NCBI GenBank assembly: GCA_964022665.1
Contig: CAXIDF010000001.1
Location: forward strand, 124,001-188,000
Origin: Haliea sp964022665
Lineage (GTDB): Bacteria; Pseudomonadota; Gammaproteobacteria; Pseudomonadales; Halieaceae
Length of the DNA stretch: 64,000 bases
Direction: 5' to 3'
Translations under genes and position numbers: made by a program
The notes under the pieces: generated by a model
Database searches by the model: none
What the model was told of the DNA's origin: nothing
What the model saw: only the letters and a program-made list of their open reading frames with translations
In this document: positions 25,993 to 34,823 of the stretch, piece by piece
Numbering within the stretch: position 1 is the stretch's first letter
Layout of the letters: each line of letters opens with the position of its first letter

Positions 25993-26009
25993 CGCACTAT
26001 AATGGTGCG
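25993..26009 (+). promoter_or_regulatory. NtrC-like site overlapping a sigma-70 -10 box upstream of ntrB
   Basis: CGCACTATAATGGTGCG matches the NtrC consensus at 11 of 14 fixed positions, and contains a perfect TATAAT at 25998-26003. A weak -35 (TGGACA, spacer 19) lies upstream. NtrC bound here would block RNA polymerase, as at the enterobacterial glnL promoter. This is a prediction from sequence only. Confidence 0.6.
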
Positions 26010-26218
26010 ATTGTTTCGTGCACGCAGAAGAAGTACGCGGCGCCCTGCCGAGAATCGCGGCCACACGCGCTTGTCACATCTGAAGTAAGCACAAACTTAC
26101 CCTGAAAGATGGGTTTTACTCGGCACACATGGGTGAAGGGAGCCCTTGAGGCAAGTTGGCGTCATTCTTGCTTTGCCAACAGGCGTACCGCGCTCAGGCG
26201 GTCAATCATGGGGCAGGC

Positions 26219-27286
26219 ATGCAGCAGACACCCGACATTCTGGACCATATCAGCACCGGTGTGATCGCACTGGATGCGCAGCTGCGCGTAACGGCCATCA
26301 ACTCCGCTGCCGAAGTGCTGCTGGAAGCCTCGGCCACACGGGTCATGGGCGCACACGCCAGCCTCCTGGTCCTGCAGGCTGAAGAACTGCTGGAAACCCT
26401 GAAGCACGCGCGCAGCACCCGTGCCACTCTCGCGCGCCGCGGTATGTTGCTCACCACGCACGCCGGCCAGGAAGTGCAGATCGACCTGATTGTCACCGCC
26501 CTCCAGGGCGAGCAGGGTGACAGCCTCGTGCTGGAGCTGATCCCGGTTGACCGGCTGCAGCGCATCAGTCGCGAAGAGAGCATGTTGCACGCACAGGAAA
26601 CCACCCGCGCGGTGATTCGCGGCCTGGCCCACGAAATCAAGAATCCGCTGGGCGGGGTGCGCGGTGCTGCCCAGTTGTTGGCCAAGGAGCTGCCGAATGA
26701 GGAGCTGGCCGAATACACACGCATCATCATCCGTGAAGCGGATCGCCTGCGCGACCTGGTCGATCGGCTACTGGGGCCCAACCAGCGGCTGGCCATCGAG
26801 CCGGTCAACATTCACGAAATCATCGAACATGTGCGCAACCTGATTTCAGCCGAGGTGAACAACGCGGTGACCATCAACCGCGACTACGACCCCAGCCTGC
26901 CACCGCTGCCGGTGGACCGCGCGCAGCTCATTCAGGCGGTGCTGAATATCATGCGCAATGCCTTGCAGGCGGCGTCTTCACCGGAGGCGTGCACGATTCT
27001 TCTGCGCACACGGTCGCAGCGCCAATTCACTATCGGCGGTCACCGCCACCGGCTGGTCTGCCGTGTGGATATTATCGACAACGGGCCGGGCATTCCCGCC
27101 GAAATACAGCAGGCGATTTTCGTGCCCATGGTGACAGGCAGGCCCGATGGCACCGGGCTGGGGCTCTCCATCGCCCAGTCCATTGTCAACCGCCACGGCG
27201 GCCTGCTGGAATGTGCCAGTGAGCCCGGCAATACACGTTTTACCCTCTATTTACCAATGGAACAGAGCCATGCAGAGACACGCTAA
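26219..27286 (+). CDS. ntrB: Nitrogen regulation sensor kinase NtrB (GlnL)
   Basis: A 355-residue soluble histidine kinase/phosphatase. An N-terminal PAS domain begins ILDHISTGVIALDAQLRVTA. The phosphorylated His138 lies in RGLAHEIKNPLGGVRGAA. ATP-binding boxes follow: NIMRNALQAA (N), DNGPGIP (G1), and GTGLGLSIAQSIV (G2). PII proteins control its kinase/phosphatase balance in known members. The ATG at 26219 is chosen because the PAS domain starts at once; a TTG 21 codons upstream is the alternative. Its 3' end overlaps ntrC by 17 bp. Confidence 0.95.
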   Translation: MQQTPDILDHISTGVIALDAQLRVTAINSAAEVLLEASATRVMGAHASLLVLQAEELLETLKHARSTRATLARRGMLLTTHAGQEVQIDLIVTALQGEQGDSLVLELIPVDRLQRISREESMLHAQETTRAVIRGLAHEIKNPLGGVRGAAQLLAKELPNEELAEYTRIIIREADRLRDLVDRLLGPNQRLAIEPVNIHEIIEHVRNLISAEVNNAVTINRDYDPSLPPLPVDRAQLIQAVLNIMRNALQAASSPEACTILLRTRSQRQFTIGGHRHRLVCRVDIIDNGPGIPAEIQQAIFVPMVTGRPDGTGLGLSIAQSIVNRHGGLLECASEPGNTRFTLYLPMEQSHAETR

Positions 27287-28679
27287 AGTCTGGGTCGTGG
27301 ATGACGACAGCTCTATCCGCTGGGTGCTGGAACGCGCACTCAGCCAGGCCGGCATCGACAACGAGAGCTTTTCCGATGGCGACCAGCTCATCGAACGCAT
27401 GCTCTCGGAGCGGCCGGACGTCATCATCAGCGACATACGCATGCCCGGCATCGACGGCCTCGACCTGCTGACACGCATCAACGACGAGCACCCGGAACTA
27501 CCGGTCATCATCACCACCGCCCACTCGGACCTGGAAAGCGCCGTTGCCTCCTACCAGCGCGGTGCTTTCGAATACCTGCCCAAGCCTTTTGATATTGACG
27601 AGGTGGTGGCCATCACCGAGCGCGCGCTCGCCCAGGCGCGGGAAAAACGCGGCGAAATGACGCTGCCCGAGGCGCTGCCGGAAACCGAAATCATCGGCGA
27701 GGCACCCGCCATGCAGGAGGTGTTTCGGGCCATCGGGCGCCTGGCGCAAAGCAACATTACCGTGTTGATCAACGGCGAATCCGGCACCGGCAAGGAACTG
27801 GTGGCGCGCGCGCTGCACCGCCACAGCCCCCGGGCCCAGCGTCCGTTCATCGCCCTGAACATGGCGGCCATTCCCAGGGACCTGATGGAGTCAGAGCTGT
27901 TTGGCCATGAAAAGGGCGCCTTCACCGGCGCCAACAGCAAACGGGAAGGGCGCTTCGAGCAGGCCAATGGCGGCACCCTGTTTCTCGACGAAATTGGCGA
28001 TATGCCGGCGGAAACCCAGACCCGACTACTGCGGGTGCTGGCCGACGGCGAGTTCTACCGGGTAGGCGGACATACCTCGGTGAAGGTGGACGTACGTATT
28101 ATCGCCGCCACCCACCAGGACCTTGAGGAGCGGGTGCAGCGTGGCGACTTCCGCGAAGACCTGTTCCATCGCCTGAACGTCATCCGCATTCACATTCCGC
28201 GACTGGCGGAGCGCCGGGAAGACATTCCGCGGCTGATGAAGTTCTTCTTCCGCAAGGCCGCGGAAGAGCTCGGCGGGGAGCAGAAAATACTGCTGCCGGA
28301 TACCGAACGATTTCTCACCGCACTCTCCTGGCCGGGCAACGTGCGCCAACTGGAGAACACCTGTCGCTGGCTGACCGTCATGGCCTCCGGGCGCGAGATT
28401 CACCTGCGCGACCTGCCGCCGGAGCTCGGCAAGGTCGCCACACCCGTTGCCGGTGGCACCTCGTCGCAGTGGAACGAGCAGCTCGGGCAGTGGGCGCGCA
28501 AGGAACTGCAGCAGGGCAAACATCATATCCTGCGCCAGGCGGTGCCGATGTTCGAGCGGGCGATGATTGAAGTGGCGCTGGCGCAAACCCAGGGCCGCAA
28601 ACGCGATGCGGCTGAACTGCTGGGCTGGGGCCGCAACACCCTCACACGCAAAATGAAAGATCTGGATATGAGCGACTGA
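27270..28679 (+). CDS. ntrC: Nitrogen regulation response regulator NtrC (GlnG)
   Basis: A 469-residue sigma-54 activator. The receiver domain has Asp55 in ISDIRMPG. The AAA+ domain has Walker A GESGTGKE at 169-176, and the sigma-54-contacting GAFTGA loop at 216-221. The C-terminal Fis-type helix-turn-helix reads RDAAELLGWGRNTLTRKMKDL. The open frame begins further upstream inside ntrB, but the ATG at 27270 gives the standard N-terminus. Targets in this window are predicted at the glnA and ntrB promoters. Confidence 0.97.
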   Translation: MQRHAKVWVVDDDSSIRWVLERALSQAGIDNESFSDGDQLIERMLSERPDVIISDIRMPGIDGLDLLTRINDEHPELPVIITTAHSDLESAVASYQRGAFEYLPKPFDIDEVVAITERALAQAREKRGEMTLPEALPETEIIGEAPAMQEVFRAIGRLAQSNITVLINGESGTGKELVARALHRHSPRAQRPFIALNMAAIPRDLMESELFGHEKGAFTGANSKREGRFEQANGGTLFLDEIGDMPAETQTRLLRVLADGEFYRVGGHTSVKVDVRIIAATHQDLEERVQRGDFREDLFHRLNVIRIHIPRLAERREDIPRLMKFFFRKAAEELGGEQKILLPDTERFLTALSWPGNVRQLENTCRWLTVMASGREIHLRDLPPELGKVATPVAGGTSSQWNEQLGQWARKELQQGKHHILRQAVPMFERAMIEVALAQTQGRKRDAAELLGWGRNTLTRKMKDLDMSD

Positions 28680-28698
28680 GGGACGGCATACTGCGCGC

Positions 28699-29163
28699 AT
28701 GCTGAATATCGTCCTGTACGAACCGGAAATTCCGCCGAATACCGGCAACATCATCCGCCTTTGCGCCAACACCGGGTGCCAGCTGCACCTGATCGAACCA
28801 CTGGGCTTTGATCTGGATGATCGCCGGCTGCGACGCGCAGGCCTTGATTACCGCGAGTTCGCCAACGTCTGCGTGCACTCCACTCTGGACGCTCTACGCA
28901 GCACCCTGCCGCAATCACGCCTGCTGGCGGTGAGCACGCGGGGCACCACACCACACCATCAGGCACAATTCCGCGCCGGCGATGCCATCCTGTTGGGGCC
29001 AGAAACCCGGGGCTTGCCGCAGGCGCTGCTGGCATCACTGCCGGCAGAACAGGTTTTGCGCATACCCATGCGCGCAGACAGCCGCAGCCTCAACCTGAGC
29101 AATGCGGCGGCCATTCTGTGCTACGAGGGCTTGCGCCAGCTGGGGTTTCCCGGGCTGGCATAG
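28699..29163 (+). CDS. trmL: tRNA (cytidine/uridine-34-2'-O)-methyltransferase TrmL
   Basis: A 154-residue SPOUT-class methyltransferase acting on the wobble nucleotide of leucine tRNAs. It begins MLNIVLYEPEIPPNTGNIIR, diagnostic for TrmL. The knotted SAM-binding C-terminus has LLGPETRGLP, then RIPMRADSRSLNLSNAAAI. It starts 19 bp after ntrC and may share its transcript. It is convergent with secB. Confidence 0.95.
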   Translation: MLNIVLYEPEIPPNTGNIIRLCANTGCQLHLIEPLGFDLDDRRLRRAGLDYREFANVCVHSTLDALRSTLPQSRLLAVSTRGTTPHHQAQFRAGDAILLGPETRGLPQALLASLPAEQVLRIPMRADSRSLNLSNAAAILCYEGLRQLGFPGLA

Positions 29164-29182
29164 GCAGTGCGAGGGGGATAGT

Positions 29183-29208
29183 CGGCCACACCCGCCAGGG
29201 CGTGGCCG
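29183..29208. terminator. Possible hairpin between convergent trmL and secB
   Basis: A 7 bp inverted repeat (CGGCCAC / GTGGCCG) with a 12-base loop lies in the 55 bp gap between two converging genes. It lacks a T run on either strand, so it is at best a weak or Rho-assisted terminator. Confidence 0.35.
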
Positions 29209-29218
29209 GGGGTACTGC

Positions 29219-29734
29219 TTAGTGTTCCGTGGCGCTCGCGGTACCTGCAGCCGGTGCCTCACCCTGCTCCTGTGAGCGCGCCAGCGCCTGCATGTACAGG
29301 CCGTCGAAGTTCACCGGAGCGAGCATGACCGGGGGAAAGCCGCCCTTCACACACAGTGAATCGATGTTTTCGCGGGCGTAAGGGAAAAGGATATTCGGCG
29401 CAGCGGTCGCCAACACCCGGCGCAGGTTCTCGCCGTCAAAACCCTTGATCAGGAAAATACCCGCCTGCTGGATTTCCACCAGAAACGCAGTTTCCTCTTC
29501 TATTTTGGCCGTGACCGTAATCGTCAACACCACTTCATAGTTGCCGTTTTCGTCGATGACATCGCTCTTGGTGTTGAGGTCGACATTGACCTTCGGCTGC
29601 CACTGCTTGCGAAACACGCCGGGGCTGGCCGGTGACTCAAAAGACAGATCCTTGTTGTAAATACGCTGCAATACAAACTGCTGTTGTACCGCTTCATCTG
29701 CGGCGCCTGCTGCGGGTGCTTGTTCATCGGCCAT
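29219..29734 (-). CDS. secB: Protein-export chaperone SecB
   Basis: A 171-residue cytosolic chaperone that keeps preproteins unfolded and delivers them to SecA. The core reads FVLQRIYNKDLSFESPASP, and later VEIQQAGIF and the C-terminal ILFPYAREN segment. The C-terminus is acidic/alanine-rich, where SecB contacts SecA. The ATG at 29734 follows a GGAGGA ribosome site; an in-frame ATG five codons upstream is less likely. It is last in a minus-strand operon with the rhodanese and grxC genes. Confidence 0.96.
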   Translation of the reverse strand: MADEQAPAAGAADEAVQQQFVLQRIYNKDLSFESPASPGVFRKQWQPKVNVDLNTKSDVIDENGNYEVVLTITVTAKIEEETAFLVEIQQAGIFLIKGFDGENLRRVLATAAPNILFPYARENIDSLCVKGGFPPVMLAPVNFDGLYMQALARSQEQGEAPAAGTASATEH

Positions 29735-29758
29735 TGAGCCGTCCTCCATCGGGTTGTG

Positions 29759-30037
29759 TTAACGGCCGGGAGCGGGTTGCGCCTGGGCCAATAGGAAATC
29801 GAGACGGCCCTGGCGCTCCAGCGCCACCAGCTCGTCGCAGCCGCCGACGTGTACGTCGCCGACCCAAATTTGCGGTACCGTGTGGCGCCCGCTCAGGCGC
29901 TCCATCTCGGCGCGCTTGGCGCGGTCGCCGTCCACCGGGATGTCGAGAAATTCCACGCCCTTGCCCGCCAGCAGGCTGCGCGCCCGCACGCAGTAGGGGC
30001 AGAAGCGAGTCGTGTAAAGCGTCACCGGCGCAGTCAT
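29759..30037 (-). CDS. grxC: Glutaredoxin 3
   Basis: A 92-residue glutathione-dependent disulfide reductase. The dithiol active site CPYC is at residues 13-16. The conserved TVPQIWVGDVHVGGCDEL stretch contains the cis-Pro and glutathione-binding GG-x-D. It lies between the rhodanese and secB genes with short gaps (9 and 24 bp), the order known from Pseudomonas and other gammaproteobacteria. Confidence 0.95.
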   Translation of the reverse strand: MTAPVTLYTTRFCPYCVRARSLLAGKGVEFLDIPVDGDRAKRAEMERLSGRHTVPQIWVGDVHVGGCDELVALERQGRLDFLLAQAQPAPGR

Positions 30038-30046
30038 GGCGGGCGC

Positions 30047-30460
30047 CTATTTGACCGTGGGCAGCTGCAGGTTGCTCCACTCCAGCATGCCGCCGCCCAT
30101 CTTGTAGACCTTCTCATACCCGGCGGCCTTGAGCTGCTTGCCCGCGGAGGCCGCGGTCTGGCCCATCTTGCATACCAGGATCACAGGCCGCTGCCGGTAC
30201 TTGCCCAGCTCGTCCATGCGCGCGGGCAGCTTTGCTGCCGGTATGTTCAGCGCATCGACAATGTGCCCGCTCTTGAAGTCCGCGGCATCGCGCAGGTCGA
30301 CAAAGATGCCCTCTTCCGCGTTCACCAGCGTAATGGCCTGCTGCGGGGTGAGTGCGGGGCCGGACTTGCGCGCCTCGTGCATCACCAGCATGACGACAAC
30401 CGCCAGCAGTGCGGCAAAAAGCACCCACTGCTGCATAAAGAATTCAATAAACAGGGCCAT
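30047..30460 (-). CDS. Membrane-anchored rhodanese-like protein (YibN type)
   Basis: A 137-residue protein. A transmembrane helix at about 11-28 anchors a cytoplasmic rhodanese domain. Features are VDLRDAADFKSGHIVDALNIP, and the active-site loop VCKMGQTA with Cys97, followed by KMGGGMLEW. Rhodaneses carry persulfide sulfur on the cysteine. It is the first gene of the operon with grxC and secB. The physiological sulfur acceptor is unknown. Confidence 0.9.
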   Translation of the reverse strand: MALFIEFFMQQWVLFAALLAVVVMLVMHEARKSGPALTPQQAITLVNAEEGIFVDLRDAADFKSGHIVDALNIPAAKLPARMDELGKYRQRPVILVCKMGQTAASAGKQLKAAGYEKVYKMGGGMLEWSNLQLPTVK

Positions 30461-30704
30461 AACCGTGTCGCGTGCTCACCTGTGAGATTACGTTCGAACG
30501 CCGGCCCGTGCGCGAGTTACACCAAGCATCAGCGGGCGGGCGGCAGAAAAGGCCGCAAGTATACAGGCTATGCCCGGCGGCAACCAGCCACCCCTGACAG
30601 CCCCCTGGCGCAGGTCGAGCCGCCGGGGGGCGATGCGATTCCCCCGTCGACAGGGTAGAATGGCCAGCCCCGGCCACACGCGACCACCGGAGCACGGATT
30701 GAGC

Positions 30705-32261
30705 ATGAGCAACGCCCGCAAAACACCCACCGTACTGATCATTCTCGACGGCTGGGGCCACCGCGATGAGGCCCGTGACAACGCCATCGCGCAGGCCAAC
30801 ACACCGGTGTGGGACCGGCTCTGGCGCGATGCTCCGCACACGCTGGTCTCGGGTTCGGGGCTGGACGTAGGTCTGCCGGCGGGCCAGATGGGCAATTCCG
30901 AGGTGGGCCACATGAGCCTGGGCTCAGGCCGGGTGATCTACCAGAACATTACCCGCATCGACCAGGCTATTGCCGACGGCAGTTTCGACCGCAACCCGGC
31001 CTACACCGATGCCATCGACGCCGCGGTTACCGGTGGCGGCGCGGTGCATGTACTGGGGCTGCTTTCGCCCGGCGGTGTGCACAGCCACGAAGACCAGATT
31101 CTCGCCGCTGTACGCCTGGCCGCGGCCCGAGGCGCCAGCCGGGTTTACCTGCACGCGTTCCTCGACGGGCGGGATACCCCCCCGCGCAGCGCCGAGGCGT
31201 CGTTGGTTCGGGCCGAGGCGCTGTTTAACGAGCTGAGCTGTGGCCGCGTGGCGAGTATCGTCGGGCGCTACTATGCAATGGATCGCGACAACCGCTGGGA
31301 GCGCATTGAGCAGGCGTGGCAACTCCTCACCACTGGTAGTGCCGCACACCGCGCGCCCAACGCGCAGGCTGGCCTGGCCGCGGCCTACGACCGGGACGAG
31401 AATGACGAATTCGTGTTGCCCACCGCCGTGGGAACAGACGGCGACGACAGTGCCGCGATTCGCGATGGCGACTGCGTCCTGTTCATGAACTTCCGCTCCG
31501 ACCGTGCGCGCCAGCTCACCCGCGCTTTCACCGACCCCGCCTTTGACGGTTTCGAGCGGGGCCACGTGCCGCAGCTCGCCGGCTTCGTCACTACCACCGA
31601 GTACGCCGCGGATATCAACGCACCCTGCGCGTTTCCGCCCGAGCACCTCGACAACGTGCTCGGTGCCTACCTGGCCGAGCAGGGCAAAACCCAGCTGCGC
31701 ATAGCCGAGACCGAAAAATACGCCCACGTCACCTTCTTTTTCAGCGGTGGACGGGAAGACACCTTTCCGGGCGAAGATCGCATCATGATTCCGTCGCCAG
31801 ACGTTGCCACCTATGACCTCAAACCCGAGATGAGTGCGCCCGAAGTGACCGACAAGCTGGTGGAGGCTATCCACAGCGGGAGCTACGACTTCATCGTCTG
31901 CAACTACGCCAACGGTGACATGGTGGGCCACACCGGCATCTTTGCCGCGGCGGTCAAGGCCGTGGAAGCTCTGGACACCTGCCTGGGACGGGTGGAGGCC
32001 GCCCTGCTGGAGGCGGGCGGGCAGGCCCTGGTGACTGCTGATCACGGCAACTGCGAGCAGATGCTCGACTACGAGTCCGGCCAGTTGCATACGCAGCACA
32101 CCACCGAGCATGTGCCCCTGGTGTACATCGGCCAGCGGCCTTGTGAACTGGACGCGGCCGGCGGTATCCTGGCTGACATTGCTCCCACACTGCTGTGCCT
32201 CATGGACCTTGCGCAACCGGCAGAAATGACCGGGCACAGCCTGGCCGACTGCAAGGCGTAG
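30705..32261 (+). CDS. gpmI: 2,3-bisphosphoglycerate-independent phosphoglycerate mutase
   Basis: A 518-residue manganese enzyme of glycolysis, interconverting 3- and 2-phosphoglycerate. The N-terminus LIILDGWG carries metal-binding Asp15. GQMGNSEVGHM contains the phosphorylated Ser65, and the C-terminal TADHGNCEQM holds the second metal cluster. The ATG at 30705 follows GGAG. The frame extends 45 codons upstream without similarity. It opens a plus-strand run with envC, ctp and yibQ-like genes, as in Pseudomonas. Confidence 0.96.
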   Translation: MSNARKTPTVLIILDGWGHRDEARDNAIAQANTPVWDRLWRDAPHTLVSGSGLDVGLPAGQMGNSEVGHMSLGSGRVIYQNITRIDQAIADGSFDRNPAYTDAIDAAVTGGGAVHVLGLLSPGGVHSHEDQILAAVRLAAARGASRVYLHAFLDGRDTPPRSAEASLVRAEALFNELSCGRVASIVGRYYAMDRDNRWERIEQAWQLLTTGSAAHRAPNAQAGLAAAYDRDENDEFVLPTAVGTDGDDSAAIRDGDCVLFMNFRSDRARQLTRAFTDPAFDGFERGHVPQLAGFVTTTEYAADINAPCAFPPEHLDNVLGAYLAEQGKTQLRIAETEKYAHVTFFFSGGREDTFPGEDRIMIPSPDVATYDLKPEMSAPEVTDKLVEAIHSGSYDFIVCNYANGDMVGHTGIFAAAVKAVEALDTCLGRVEAALLEAGGQALVTADHGNCEQMLDYESGQLHTQHTTEHVPLVYIGQRPCELDAAGGILADIAPTLLCLMDLAQPAEMTGHSLADCKA

Positions 32262-32265
32262 GGCC

Positions 32266-33426
32266 ATGCTGCGCCTGCGCCGGCATTGTGCAGGCCTGAT
32301 ACTGGCCGCGGGCCTGCTCAGCCCGCCACTGGGGACTCCCGTTTGGGCGGAAGGCGAAGAGGATGCCGCGCGCGCCAGCCTCGCCGAGCTGCAGGCCCAG
32401 ATAAAGTCAGTCACCAACCAGTTGGACCGCGCCCGCAACCAGCTCAGCACCGAACAGAAACAACTGCGTGAAGCGGAACGGCGCCTGGGCGAGTTACAGC
32501 AGGCCATCGGCAACAACCGCGAGGCCATCCGCAACACCGAAGCCGAACTGGCCTCGCTCGCCAGCCGCAGCGCCGAGCTGGAAGCGGCTCGCGACAGCCA
32601 GCAGGTGCGCATTGGCACGGAACTGCGTGCCGCCTGGCAAATGGGCCAGCAGGGCACGGTGAAAGTGCTGCTGAACCAGGAAAGCCCGCATACCGTGGCA
32701 CGCGCCATGGCCTACTATCGCTACTTTTTCCAGGCGCGCAACGAACTCGTCGTCACTTACCGAGCCACGCTTGCCGAACTGGCTGCCGTGGCGGCACGCA
32801 GCGAAGCGGCGGCCCGGCAACTGGGCGAGCAACAGGCAGAGCTGCAAAGCCAGCGGGAAGCGCTGTTGGCTTCACGCGCTGAGCGCGAACAGGCCATCGC
32901 CGCAATCGCCACCAATATCCGCAACAAGGACGATGAGCTACAGCAACTGGAGCGCGACCGCGAGGAGCTGGAGCAGCTGCTGGAATCCATCAAGCAGGCC
33001 ATCGTGGAAATCGAGCTGCCGGCGGACTACAAGCCCTTCGCCAGCCGCAAGGGCAGCATGACCTGGCCCGTGGATGCGCGGCGCAACAACAGTTTTGGCG
33101 CCAGCCGGGGCCTGGGCGGCATGCGCTGGCAGGGTATCAACCTCACGGCTGACGAAGGCAGCACGGTGCGTGCCATTCACCATGGCCGCGTCGTGTTCGC
33201 CGACTGGTTGCGCGGCTCCGGGCTGCTGCTGATCGTCGACCACGGCGATGGCTACATGAGCCTCTACGCCCACAACCAGAGCCTGCTGAAAGAGGTGGGG
33301 GAGTGGGTGGCACCGGGCACACCGGTGAGCACGGTGGGCAGCAGCGGCGGCCTTGAGCGGGCGGCCCTGTATTTCGAAATCCGCAAGGATGGCAAGCCCC
33401 TCGATCCGGTTGCCTGGTGCCGCTAG
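32266..33426 (+). CDS. envC: EnvC-like murein hydrolase activator
   Basis: A 386-residue periplasmic protein with a signal peptide. Long coiled coils run from about 30 to 110 and about 165 to 250. A C-terminal LytM/M23 domain follows at about 265-385. The metal-binding residues of active M23 peptidases are altered: the usual His-x-x-Gly-Ile-Asp region reads MRWQGINL. This matches EnvC, which activates amidases at the division site instead of cutting peptidoglycan. The gene begins 4 bp after gpmI and belongs to the gpmI-envC-ctp-yibQ cluster. Confidence 0.92.
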   Translation: MLRLRRHCAGLILAAGLLSPPLGTPVWAEGEEDAARASLAELQAQIKSVTNQLDRARNQLSTEQKQLREAERRLGELQQAIGNNREAIRNTEAELASLASRSAELEAARDSQQVRIGTELRAAWQMGQQGTVKVLLNQESPHTVARAMAYYRYFFQARNELVVTYRATLAELAAVAARSEAAARQLGEQQAELQSQREALLASRAEREQAIAAIATNIRNKDDELQQLERDREELEQLLESIKQAIVEIELPADYKPFASRKGSMTWPVDARRNNSFGASRGLGGMRWQGINLTADEGSTVRAIHHGRVVFADWLRGSGLLLIVDHGDGYMSLYAHNQSLLKEVGEWVAPGTPVSTVGSSGGLERAALYFEIRKDGKPLDPVAWCR

Positions 33427-33512
33427 AGCCCCGCGCTTGCGCGGTTTCAGCCGGAATCGGTTACACTGCACACTTTCACCTGGCAACGGCGCAACGCCGA
33501 CGGCGGTAACCC

Positions 33513-34820
33513 ATGCACTCACAGTTTTCTCCCCTGGCAGCGCTGCGCAACGCGCTTCTGGCCTGCTTTCTGGGAGCGCCCGCAGCGCTGGCACAGCACA
33601 CACAGCAGAATGCCGAACTGCCCTTGGACGAACTGCGCACCTTCGCCGACGTGTTCAACCAGATCCGCATTGGCTACGTGGAGGAAATCGACGACAGCAC
33701 GCTGCTGGAATACGCCATCCAGGGCATGCTGATGAACCTGGACCCGCACTCCGCGTACCTGACCGAAGAGGCGTTTGAAGACCTGCAAAGCAACACCAGT
33801 GGCGAGTTCAGCGGGTTGGGCATTGAAGTGGGCATGGAAGATGGCTACGTGAAAATCGTCGCGCCCATCGACGGCTCCCCCGCCGCCGAAGCCGGGCTGA
33901 TGAGCGGCGACCTGATTCTCAAACTGGATGGCAAACAGGTGAAAGGGCTTTCCCTGAATGAAGCCATCGAGCTGATGCGTGGCCCCAAAGGCAGCCCCAT
34001 CGAGCTGCAGATTGGACGCCCCGGCGCCAGCCAGCCCTTCGACATCACCCTGCAGCGCGACACCATCAAGGTCGCAAGCGTGCGCGAGCGTTTCCTGGAG
34101 CCCGGCTACGGCTACATTCGCGTGGCCCAGTTCCAGACCGGCACCGGCGACGACGTTAGCGCTGCGCTGGAGCGGCTCATGGCCAAGTCGTCGCTCAAGG
34201 GCCTGGTGCTGGACCTGCGCAACAACCCCGGTGGCGTACTGGGTGCGAGCGTGGATGTGGCCGGGTTGTTTATGGATGGCGGGCTGGTGGTCTACACCGA
34301 AGGCCGACTGGCGAACTCCGAAATGCGTTACTCCGCCGATGCCGGTGACGCCAGTAATGGCGCGCCACTGGTGGTGCTAATCAACGGTGGCTCGGCGAGC
34401 GCATCCGAGATTGTCGCCGGCGCGCTGCAGGACCAGAAACGCGCCGTGATCATGGGCACCGACAGCTTCGGCAAGGGCTCCGTGCAAACCGTGATGCCCA
34501 TCTCGGAGTCGCGCGCCGTCAAGCTGACCACCGCGCTCTACTTTACGCCCAACGGGCGCTCCATCCAGGCGGCAGGCATCGAGCCGGACATTATTGTGGA
34601 GCGCGCGCAGGTCACCGCCTACGACACCTCCAACCAGATCACCGAGGCCGACCTCACACGACGGCTGGATAACGTCAACGGTGAAACGCGCCGTAGCCAG
34701 CGCCAGTCGGAAGGCTTGCTGGGTACCGACAACCAGCTTTATGAAGCTCTCACATTGCTCAAGGGTGTCAACATCCTCGGCCTGCGTAGCGCGCCCGCGA
34801 GCGCCGCCGGCGACGGCTGA
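33513..34820 (+). CDS. ctpA: S41-family carboxyl-terminal processing protease
   Basis: A 435-residue periplasmic serine protease. A signal peptide ends near ALAQ at about 27. A PDZ domain covers about 95-180 (SGLGIEVGMEDGYVKIV). The catalytic Ser296 lies in GGSASASEI, and Lys321 in SFGKGSVQT, 25 residues apart as in Tsp/CtpA. In Pseudomonas the orthologous CtpA degrades peptidoglycan hydrolases. An 86 bp gap separates it from envC. The product is close to the usual family length. Confidence 0.94.
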   Translation: MHSQFSPLAALRNALLACFLGAPAALAQHTQQNAELPLDELRTFADVFNQIRIGYVEEIDDSTLLEYAIQGMLMNLDPHSAYLTEEAFEDLQSNTSGEFSGLGIEVGMEDGYVKIVAPIDGSPAAEAGLMSGDLILKLDGKQVKGLSLNEAIELMRGPKGSPIELQIGRPGASQPFDITLQRDTIKVASVRERFLEPGYGYIRVAQFQTGTGDDVSAALERLMAKSSLKGLVLDLRNNPGGVLGASVDVAGLFMDGGLVVYTEGRLANSEMRYSADAGDASNGAPLVVLINGGSASASEIVAGALQDQKRAVIMGTDSFGKGSVQTVMPISESRAVKLTTALYFTPNGRSIQAAGIEPDIIVERAQVTAYDTSNQITEADLTRRLDNVNGETRRSQRQSEGLLGTDNQLYEALTLLKGVNILGLRSAPASAAGDG

Positions 34821-34823
34821 AGC

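Noticed and set aside
30924..32708. 594-codon open frame antisense to gpmI and envC
   Set aside because: It has no family motifs, and both genes on the other strand are intact and well conserved. High GC at third positions keeps the antisense frame open.
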